DNA from: Unio delphinus
Taxonomy: Eukaryota; Mollusca; Bivalvia; Unionida; Unionidae
NCBI GenBank assembly: GCA_029339505.1
Contig: JAQISU010001239.1
Location: 2,661,501-2,725,500 of the forward strand
Direction: 5' to 3'
DNA length: 64,000 nucleotides
The notes under the pieces were generated by a model that did not search any database, was not told the origin of the DNA, and saw only the letters and a list, made by a program, of their open reading frames with translations. Below are positions 57,490 to 64,000 of the stretch, in pieces. Each line of letters begins with the position of its first letter. Positions within the stretch are counted from its first letter, which is position 1. The translations under genes were made by a program, and so were the position numbers.

Positions 57490-58713
57490 AATAAAATTCG
57501 TATACACCTGAAACTATTCAAGGGAGATAATCCTTTATGGATAAATCCGCCGCAATTCACACTCTACCTACTAAGTTCCCTTGTATTATGACGTCAAAGG
57601 AATTTGTCGTCTGCTATTACCTGTATACCTTGACTAGGCGCGCCCACGTGACTGTAATGGAGTATATAATACATGAGTTTCGTTAGAGCTGTATTTTTAA
57701 TCAACTTTAAATAATTCTAAAATGTTTTATTGTCGCTTTGGCTAAAACTGCATTTATTTAAACAGTTGTATTTATTTAGACCATCTATTAATACACTTTC
57801 ATTACAGACGTTCTTTATAATCCAGCGTATTACCTATGTTCGCTCAGCCGGAACGCGAGTGTTTCCCATTCATTGAAGTAGGTGGGCGTGGTTAAAATTC
57901 CTTGTATACAGCTCTTTGTGATCTAATCGATAATGTATTTTGTCTAGAGAATTAGAACAGAGTAAATACACGCTGTTATCTAACAACTATATTCTTTTGT
58001 TTAATGTTTTATTCAAATATTTTGTCTTTTTTAAATGTTGTGAAACAGCATTAATAAGTAATTCAAGGAAATAAAATAACACACTCGTGAATCGACGCTG
58101 CTGCCTTATATAGCATATCAAAGGTATAAAGCTTGGGGCTTTCGAAGGCCAATGCGACCGATCAAAACTAACCAACGCCATTAACCCGGGCGTGTGGATG
58201 TCTTTTGTTCACAATCATGCAACCGGGTTAATTTAATTGGGTTGCTTTTGATTGGTTGGTTGGCCGTAGAAAATCCGCCCCGTCGTTTCATGTTTGTGCT
58301 GTCTTGTGCCGTCCCCACATCATTACATCACAAATTCCATTATCATTTCATTGAGTTATAATCCATCCTTAATTAAGTTAATTAAGTATATGTTACGCCT
58401 ACAATCTGCCGCAACACTCGAGCGGAGATATATATGGCATTGTGCCGTCCTTAATTAAGTACATGTTGTGACGTCACCCCAAGCATATCTTCTGGGCGGT
58501 CTAAGATGGTGTTTGCCACCTTAGGCCTCCCGCCGGAGATGTATGTTTCGGGTACCCTTGGGCTTACTTGGATGCAAAGGCAACCAAGGAGTTCCAAAGA
58601 TGTGTTGTCATATATGTAACCTCTGGGTCTCTCTGACGTCATAGGGCGCCAGCGGGATTGCCAAATGAGTGTTATTTTTTTTAATAATTAGAGATACAGT
58701 ATACTATAAAAAT
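57490..58713. other. Non-coding centre of element 2
   Basis: This 1.2-kb stretch has no convincing gene. It holds a TATA-like GTATATAATAC near 57664, inverted AACCCGG/CCGGGTT blocks (58182-58230), repeated TTAATTAAGT near 58370-58460, and two TGACGTCA-like sites (58469 and 58634). A 63-codon open frame on - (58451-58642) is unassigned. It could hold regulatory DNA or an origin (speculative). Confidence 0.4.
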
Positions 58714-58881
58714 ATGGATATCAAAGATGTAAATTCTATAATTGCTGAAATCTCAGATTTAAAAAATAGAGGGGTAGTATTATCTGAAGATCTCGACTGT
58801 GACAGGATTGCCTCGGAATATGAAGACATAGAGTATCAGTTTAGTAAGGGTCGTTTTGTTTTACCCAAGATGTACAGATGA
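58714..58881 (+). CDS. Element 2 small ORF a
   Basis: 55 residues, acidic and helical (MDIKDVNSIIAEISDLKNRG; SEDLDCDRIASEYEDIEYQF). It is preceded by TATACTATAAAAATATG. The stop overlaps the next start as ATGA. Unknown function. Confidence 0.55.
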   Translation: MDIKDVNSIIAEISDLKNRGVVLSEDLDCDRIASEYEDIEYQFSKGRFVLPKMYR

Positions 58882-59066
58882 AAGGAATTCAAAAGTCCAT
58901 CAATGCTTGTTTGTACGGTAACGACATTAATTTATTTATAACGCTATTTAACACCGTTGAAGCAATACGTCAAAAGCTCGGCCAAGAGTATCAAAAACGA
59001 GCTGAAATTAGTTCTAAGGTTCGTGATCTTAGAAAAATGTTAAACGAGGAAAAACCAGTATCTTAA
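58878..59066 (+). CDS. Element 2 small ORF b
   Basis: 62 residues, probably alpha-helical (FNTVEAIRQKLGQEYQKRAE), charged C-terminus. It overlaps ORF a by 4 bases, so the two are probably co-expressed. Unknown function. Confidence 0.5.
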   Translation: MKGIQKSINACLYGNDINLFITLFNTVEAIRQKLGQEYQKRAEISSKVRDLRKMLNEEKPVS

Positions 59067-59148
59067 CCACGTGAGTGTTACTATAAAAAATAGGCTTTCA
59101 GTAATTTTTATTAAAAAATAATTTTTTTTTGCGTTTTTTTTGTAACAC

Positions 59149-59427
59149 TCACATAGGATTTTCTCCTGAAAGAATACTCATCAGTTTGGACTTGCCAATG
59201 CAGTTATGTGCATAATGGATGATCTGGTCGTAGTAGCAAGTAATCACCGCGACGCCTCCATTTTCACGTAGTTGTTGTTGTTGCCGCGTCGTTAAAACAA
59301 ATCGTTCATCGCCGTTCTCAGATATTACAATTCTGAAACCCCCAGCGATGTTATTTCTGAAACACTCGCGGATAGCGTCGTACAGTTTAACCCTGTCGAA
59401 GATGGATACGTTAGCTTGATGGTACAT
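59149..59427 (-). CDS. Element 2 ORF of 92 aa, opposite strand
   Basis: It has VKLYDAIRECFRNNIAGGFR and RFVLTTRQQQQLRENGG. The frame is intact, the only - strand gene in the right half, lying between two + strand transcription units. I do not recognise it. Confidence 0.5.
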   Translation of the reverse strand: MYHQANVSIFDRVKLYDAIRECFRNNIAGGFRIVISENGDERFVLTTRQQQQLRENGGVAVITCYYDQIIHYAHNCIGKSKLMSILSGENPM

Positions 59428-59492
59428 TATTTAATAACTCATCTTTTAATTGTGATAGTTTCACATTTGAAAATTCAGTTCACAAACAATAT

Positions 59493-60572
59493 ATGGTAGG
59501 TGAATCGCTTACAACTAAATTAACCCGAGAGCGGCTAGCAGCAATTAAAAAGTTTATACCGGTTCGAGACAGACTTCGCGAGAAACTTCAACAACGACAA
59601 CAAGCGCAGACTGACTTTTCTGTGTCCAGTGAACAACTGTTTACTCCGATAACAAGTGCGACCAAAGATGTGAAAAAGTTAACTGAAGCAGCGATATACG
59701 GAGATATTCCTGAAAAAGAACGAGCAAAGAAGGCGCCGCTGCTTGATACGCTTGAAAAGATAGCAGCAGAGACCGGACAAACACGCGCAGGGATACAACA
59801 GTTATCCAGTGATATAAAAACCCAACACGAGTATGAACGATTAGCTGATATTGATGATTCTGCGCCTGAACCACAACCTGTTGATGTCGTCACCCCAAGA
59901 GGTGTTCCCTTTATAGACAAACTCACCGAAGAAGCTATAACAGAAATCAAACGACCTGAATTAATAAAACTTAAAGATTATACGACTTTTGGTAATTTTG
60001 CCGCCAAAAGCTTTCATTCTAGAAAGGACTTTTTAAAAGACGAGTATAAAAACAGTAGAATAAGCCGAGATGAATGGGTTAATTGGTTGTATAAAACGAA
60101 TAAGGGGATTACTGGTAATTTGAAAAAGGATACAGTTGAGTATAGATCTTTTAAAGTAGGAGTTGATAGTTATGGTATACAAAAACAACAAGAACGAGAA
60201 AAACAAAGTCGAGGCCGACAAAGGCAATTACTTGATGATAGTCAGGGCGCAACTGGTACAACTGAGGAAACAAGCGGAAAAGGATATTCGATTAAAAATC
60301 CAAATGATTTCAACGCTGGAGTCTTTGACTCTACCGTGACATGCCCTGGTAACATTCTCAGTGATATATCACGGTTAGAGGTTCTCATCGGAGGGAAACG
60401 AGCCGGAAATAACTCACCGGAAGTAATTAATGAAGCAGCTGATATCTGCAGACGATTATTTGTCGGCGGTATCATGGACATTAATGTATATCGAGAACTC
60501 ATTGCTGAATTAGTTGAAAATCACAAAGATGCCCATGGTTATGATGAAAATTCTATGGATGTAAGCGATTGA
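59493..60572 (+). CDS. Element 2 359-aa virion-associated candidate (AGNNS family)
   Basis: It is intact. The N-terminal half is charged and helical (RERLAAIKKFIPVRDRLREK) with a coiled-coil tendency; a middle K/E-rich region follows. The C-terminal domain has LEVLIGGKRAGNNSPEVINE, then ICRRLFVGGIMDINVYRELI. The [L]LIG..xAGNNS...NEA.xI...L...G.I....Y..L pattern recurs in similar invertebrate elements, always near capsid genes (from memory), with no known function. It contains TSGKGYS, a possible protease-type site. It lies upstream of the pVI-like and capsid genes on the same strand. Confidence 0.65.
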   Translation: MVGESLTTKLTRERLAAIKKFIPVRDRLREKLQQRQQAQTDFSVSSEQLFTPITSATKDVKKLTEAAIYGDIPEKERAKKAPLLDTLEKIAAETGQTRAGIQQLSSDIKTQHEYERLADIDDSAPEPQPVDVVTPRGVPFIDKLTEEAITEIKRPELIKLKDYTTFGNFAAKSFHSRKDFLKDEYKNSRISRDEWVNWLYKTNKGITGNLKKDTVEYRSFKVGVDSYGIQKQQEREKQSRGRQRQLLDDSQGATGTTEETSGKGYSIKNPNDFNAGVFDSTVTCPGNILSDISRLEVLIGGKRAGNNSPEVINEAADICRRLFVGGIMDINVYRELIAELVENHKDAHGYDENSMDVSD

Positions 60573-60589
60573 TCATTAATTGAAAAACT

Positions 60590-60602
60590 ACTAGTTTTAT
60601 AA
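60590..60602 (+). promoter_or_regulatory. Putative late promoter motif before the pVI-like gene
   Basis: ACTAG TT TTATAA, ending 4 bases before ATG at 60607. The same layout is seen before the capsid and fibre-like genes. Confidence 0.5.
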
Positions 60603-60606
60603 CAAG

Positions 60607-61116
60607 ATGATTATACACTACAACCATGATAAACCCGTAAGCGTCTACGTGGTGAACTCACGATTGCCTGTTTATAGAGCATATTACGGAGATGGTTTCG
60701 GCAATACCATTGCGGGGTTATTTACAAGAATGGCTCCCATGGTGGCGCCGTTAGCTAAACAATTATCAATGAAAGCCATTGATATTATTCGTGGTAAGGG
60801 AACCAGCAAAATCGGAGATTTCGTTGGAAATCTTGCCGGAAAGGCATTTTCTGCCGCGAAAGATAAAATAGCATCATTGGTGCGAAAGAAACCAGGAATG
60901 ACTTCGTCATTGGTGCTGCCATCAACTACAGTGATGCCTGCAAAAATAAGCAAAGCAATCAATAGCGCAGTGGAAGAAAAACTAGCGTCGTTGGCTGCTT
61001 CGGTGACTCCGTCACAATTGACAGCTTCACCGGTAACAGATAGCGCTATCATGAACGCGATAGCAGGAAGTGGTTTGAAACAAAAAAGAAATTCGAAGAA
61101 TTTTCAACGACGATGA
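60607..61116 (+). CDS. Element 2 pVI-like minor capsid protein
   Basis: 169 residues, intact. The N-terminal YRAYYGDGFGNTIAGLF leads into an amphipathic region (MAPMVAPLAKQLSMKAI), then an alanine/lysine-rich body. The C-terminal IAGSGLKQKRNSKNFQRR is basic. IAGSG fits the adenain consensus (M/I/L)-x-G-x-G, and YGDGFG is a weaker candidate. In adenovirus, pVI is cleaved by the protease and disrupts membranes during entry; the same role is inferred. A protease of the right family is encoded downstream. Confidence 0.65.
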   Translation: MIIHYNHDKPVSVYVVNSRLPVYRAYYGDGFGNTIAGLFTRMAPMVAPLAKQLSMKAIDIIRGKGTSKIGDFVGNLAGKAFSAAKDKIASLVRKKPGMTSSLVLPSTTVMPAKISKAINSAVEEKLASLAASVTPSQLTASPVTDSAIMNAIAGSGLKQKRNSKNFQRR

Positions 61117-61142
61117 TTACAAAGAGTTTCACAATTGAAAAC

Positions 61143-61158
61143 ACTAGTAATGTTATAA
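61143..61158 (+). promoter_or_regulatory. Putative late promoter motif before the capsid gene
   Basis: ACTAG TAATG TTATAA, directly abutting ATG at 61159. Confidence 0.5.
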
Positions 61159-62579
61159 ATGTTTAAACAACAGGCTGATCCTTCGAGATGGAAGCCCCAG
61201 TGCGCAAAGACGATTCCGTCCGCGATTATCAATACTATTCCTATCATGCTATACAACCCGACCTACGATCGCGAATTGAACTTCAAGTTCAAGATACCAG
61301 TAAATACTTTTTGCCATGTGAAGCATTTATTGAAATCGAGGGAAAACTCGTAACAAATGTTGCAGCTGATACACCATATGCAAATGATTCAAATATCCGA
61401 GTTGGTTTTGTTAATAATGGCATAATGGCGTTATTTGAAAGTGCAAGATATCTCATTGATGGAAAATTAATTGAATCAATAGACCGCGAGGTTGATGTTG
61501 CAACAACAATAATCGGGCTAGCAAGATACTCCGATGATTATACAAGATCGGCTGGTCCTTCTATGATGTTTGCAAAGGATACCTCTGATAACGCTGACCA
61601 CCTTCAATACATTAAAGTGTTAACACCGCAAGACACTTCAGTTGATAATCAACGAGAAGCAACTAATCCAGAACGTCGAGCTAGACCCGGAGCTGCGTTT
61701 GATATTCTCGAAGGCGTTAATGGTAATTTCAATTTAGGATTTGCAACACGAGTAGCAACGTTGCAAGGACAGCAGCGATATTTTTCATGTGCGATTCCAC
61801 TCCATCACATATTTGGATTCTGCAGAAATGTCAGAAAAGTCATCTATGGAGCCAAACACACAATCGCGTTAGTGCGAAAAGGCAATGACAATTATGCAAT
61901 TTGGCGTACTGGTGCCGATGAAGGTAAAGTTGTTTTGAGTAAAATAGTATTATGGATGCCAGTAATGACCCCATCAATTACCAGAGAAGAGAGGCTACTT
62001 TCATTTATGGAAACAGGTGGTAAATCATTGATAAGTTGGCTAACAACAAAGACTGATGCTAAAGAGGATAATGTTAATGGTACATTTACATGGCACCTGG
62101 CATCAAAACAAGGCGTTTCAGCTCCACGTCATATATTTATAGCGCTGCAGAATAGGAATCGATTAGGTTCCCAAGAACGCAGTCATATGATATTTGATCG
62201 GTTAGGGGTAAGTGAGGTTTCACTGAGAATAAACGGACAACAAGAACCATCTGAGGATATACAGCTTAATTACGGAAACAACCAAATAGCACGTGTGTAT
62301 CATCGGATGCTGTCATAAATGGGTCGTGATCAAAATGTTGATACTGGTTTGCAAATATCGCAACTCGATTTTAAGAACTTGTATCCAATTTATTACTTTT
62401 CGCTGGAACATCTTAATTTAACAAGGCAATCCGTTGTTGACATACATTTTAGGGCTCGTATAGATCCTGTTGGTGTTGATTATAGAGCGGTTGCTGTTAT
62501 TCTCAGCGACAAATCAATGCTACTTGAAGGTGTTGGTGGACGAATGAGAATCATTGATGCACCAGTGGAAAATCTATGA
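61159..62579 (+). pseudogene. MCP: Element 2 major capsid protein (double jelly roll)
   Basis: The main frame from 61188 runs 376 codons to TAA at 62316-62318, then on in frame to 62579. Blocks: MEAPVRKDDSVRDYQYYSYH, FLPCEAFIEIEGKLV, LYHHIFGFCRNV-like PLHHIFGFCRNVRKV, LFIALQNRNRLGSQERS-like FIALQNRNRLGSQERSHM, then LDFKNLYPIYYFSLEHLN and LEGVGGRMRIIDAPV. It is about 460-470 residues, fitting a double-jelly-roll capsid protein. The promoter-proximal ATG at 61159 is in another frame, so a 1-base loss near 61190 probably shifted the N-terminus. The sequence is very different from the element 1 capsid, so the two are from separate lineages. Identification rests on C-terminal blocks and context. 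Confidence 0.75.
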
Positions 62580-62596
62580 TTTTCAAAAATATGTAA

Positions 62597-63123
62597 ATGA
62601 AACTTGAAGAGTTTCCAATTAGATCAATTGAAAGCATAAATGTGTTTTACAATAAAATGACATATAGTGTTGTTAGTGTCAAGCTGACTGATGGTCAAGT
62701 CAAGAAATTGCGATCAAAATCCGCTAAAGAATGTGGAACAACAATAACGTTAAAACCAGCGCAGATGTCCGACGGTACACATAAAATATCATTAACGGAT
62801 CGTCAAATAAAACATTTCAATAATGCGCTAAAGAATAAGCGAGGAGTTCAAAAAGAATTTTCGAAAGCTGCAGTCGCCAACATGATAAAATCAGGTGGTA
62901 TATTTCCATTGTTAGCTGCAATACCAGCATTGATTGCAGCGGCTGCTCCAGCAGTGGCGAAAGCGGCTGCGTTGGGTGCCGTTGGGACCGCGGCAGGGAC
63001 GGCGTTAAAAAAGGCAACTGGGAAAGGATATAAAAAAAGGGAAAGGGGTTGTACCTACCAGGAACCCCGTATTCATGGTACAGCGGAAATGGTCTAAGAA
63101 GAATACCAGGAACGGTTTATTAG
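62597..63123 (+). pseudogene. Element 2 Gly/Ala-rich minor capsid protein, C-terminus frameshifted
   Basis: It begins MKLEEFPIRSIESINVFYNK with two lysine-rich blocks (VKLTDGQVKKLRSK; KISLTDRQIKHFNNALKNKRG). A strongly hydrophobic stretch (GGIFPLLAAIPALIAAAAP) and an alanine-rich segment (AALGAVGTAAGTALKKATG) follow. This K..LT..Q..KL....GG.FPLL pattern is recurrent in similar elements. Near 63045 a frameshift in an A/G run moves the original C-terminus (LYLPGTPYSWYSGNG) out of frame, ending at 63123. Likely a membrane-active or core protein processed by the protease (inference). Confidence 0.65.
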
Positions 63124-63200
63124 TTGAAAGCCCAATTCTCCCTATGATTTAATTGATGCTGCTAAAAAACTAACGATAAAAAAACTTCAGAGGGGTTTTT

Positions 63201-63587
63201 ATGAGAGATAAGTTACCAAGAAAACCTAAACGCGTTGAAACCGGTATCATCAATCTTGATAACAGCAGAGGATCGGGAACTCACTGGGTTGCATACGCGA
63301 TTGATCCACGTGGGATTGTCTATTTCGATTCATATGGGTTAGCTCCGCCAAGCGAGTTTATGCGGTATATAAATTCTTCGATGAAACTCAAAGAGTTTCC
63401 GATTTTTTATTCCACGCTGCCAACACAACAATTAAATGATCCACCGATATGCGGCCGTGAAGTATTAAATGTCCTCGCGGAGATTTCATTAAAATCCTTT
63501 GGATTTCCGTGGAAACCACCTCATCTGGTTGTAAATAAATACACGAGTGGGAAATTACAAAGTAATTTTAGAGAATCAATAAATTAA
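63201..63587 (+). CDS. PRO: Element 2 adenain-type cysteine protease
   Basis: Catalytic residues are in order: His28 in GTHWVAY, Asp43 in YFDSYG, Gln76/77 in TQQLND and Cys84 in ICGRE. This is the C5/Ulp1-like maturation protease that trims capsid proteins; in this element the pVI-like protein has a matching site. The upstream stretch 63126-63200 is in another frame and looks like the original N-terminus (LIDAAKKLTIKKLQRG), separated by one base at a T-run near 63196. The annotated ATG is therefore probably internal. Unlike the stub in element 1, the catalytic core is complete. Confidence 0.85.
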   Translation: MRDKLPRKPKRVETGIINLDNSRGSGTHWVAYAIDPRGIVYFDSYGLAPPSEFMRYINSSMKLKEFPIFYSTLPTQQLNDPPICGREVLNVLAEISLKSFGFPWKPPHLVVNKYTSGKLQSNFRESIN

Positions 63588-63591
63588 AAAT

Positions 63592-63607
63592 ACTAGAGTC
63601 TTTATAA
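63592..63607 (+). promoter_or_regulatory. Putative late promoter motif before the fibre-like gene
   Basis: ACTAG AGTCT TTATAA, 2 bases before ATG at 63610. Confidence 0.5.
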
Positions 63608-63609
63608 TA

Positions 63610-64000
63610 ATGATTAATATTTGGGGACAATCTCTGTCAATGTCGGAACCCACCGCGGAAACATCTGCGGGTTCTATCGAAGAAGTAAAAAAAATAATTG
63701 AAGATGAAATCGCTGAGACGTTAAATTTAGTAAGTGTTGACCCGAACGAAATAGTTGTATTTCAAGATCGCCAGGGTAAATTGAAAAGCAGTGATGCATC
63801 ATTGGATGACATTTTAAAACGACAACACGACGCCGCTGAAAACTCTATTGCGTTGTATTCCAGCGGCGGACAACTTAAACCAGGCGAACTTATGTCTACG
63901 ATCACCGACAAGATTGCCGCCCACGACAACATGATTACCCTCCATGACGGCGCGATTGCCACACTCGGCAGCGTGATTGCCATCCACAGCCGTGAGCTGG
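63610..64000 (+). CDS. Element 2 fibre- or tail-like protein, cut by the window end
   Basis: The frame is open for 130 codons to the window edge. It starts MINIWGQSLSMSEPTAETSA, with VVFQDRQGKLKSSDASLDD and then heptad-like AAHDNMITLHDGAIATLGSV. Such repeats of small hydrophobic residues are typical of trimeric coiled-coil stalks of spikes. Receptor binding is possible but only inferred; the C-terminus is not visible. Confidence 0.45.
   Translation, partial: MINIWGQSLSMSEPTAETSAGSIEEVKKIIEDEIAETLNLVSVDPNEIVVFQDRQGKLKSSDASLDDILKRQHDAAENSIALYSSGGQLKPGELMSTITDKIAAHDNMITLHDGAIATLGSVIAIHSREL

Noticed and set aside
59588..59950. ORFs antisense to the 359-aa gene
   Set aside because: They lie inside a long, intact, better supported gene and lack motifs.

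Overview
The window looks like nuclear DNA of a marine invertebrate, most likely a bivalve mollusc (inference). It is AT-rich and intron-bearing, with a host acetyl-CoA synthetase gene ending near 4.5 kb on the + strand. It is packed with tRNA-derived SINEs, a pogo-like DNA transposon, a hAT-type MITE, LINE fragments, a solo LTR, microsatellites and minisatellites. No prokaryotic operon logic is present outside two integrated virus-like elements.

Layout. 0-4.5 kb: last two exons of the host gene, with a SINE and a 1.67-kb pogo-like element in its introns. 4.5-13.2 kb: intergenic DNA with SINEs and degenerate repeats. 13.5-26.5 kb: element 1, a decayed Polinton/Maverick (adintovirus-like) provirus, almost all on the - strand. 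It carries an adenain-type protease stub, major capsid protein, pVI/pX-like protein, penton split by a solo LTR, a two-helix membrane protein, an integrase with chromodomain, a proline-rich protein, an A32-type packaging ATPase, a BIR (IAP-like) protein and protein-primed PolB. A divergent CCHC zinc-knuckle gene lies beyond PolB. 26.7-30.6 kb: a LINE lying between two outward-facing histone-type 3' stem-loops, plus a small Arg-rich ORF with a histone-like promoter. 31-43.3 kb: two direct copies of a segment flanking a second LINE and a decayed polymerase-helicase relic. 43-52 kb: intergenic DNA with a 45-bp minisatellite, MITEs and a long ATT microsatellite.

52.0-64.0 kb (cut by the window end): element 2, the most interesting part. 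It is a different, younger-looking virus-like element. Left to right it has a perfect 16-bp inverted-repeat pair, A32-type ATPase (-), zinc ribbon (+), parvovirus-type phospholipase A2 (+), rve integrase (+), and a single-frame fusion of PolB palm domain and SF1 helicase with an HNH module across a homopolymer (-). Then come a cysteine-rich zinc protein (+), a broken homing endonuclease (+), small ORFs, a 359-aa protein of a family I recognise only from similar elements, a pVI-like protein, a double-jelly-roll major capsid protein, a glycine/alanine-rich minor capsid protein, an adenain-type protease and a fibre-like ORF running off the end. Several of its late genes share an ACTAG-spacer-TTATAA-ATG start region.

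Together these genes form a replication module (PolB-helicase), an integration module (rve), a packaging module (ATPase) and a capsid/maturation module (MCP, pVI-like, protease). A degraded relic of the same PolB-helicase at 38.4-39.9 kb shows that the lineage has entered this genome more than once. Both elements carry premature stops and frameshifts, so neither looks autonomous as it stands. All identifications come from reading motifs; no database search was run.
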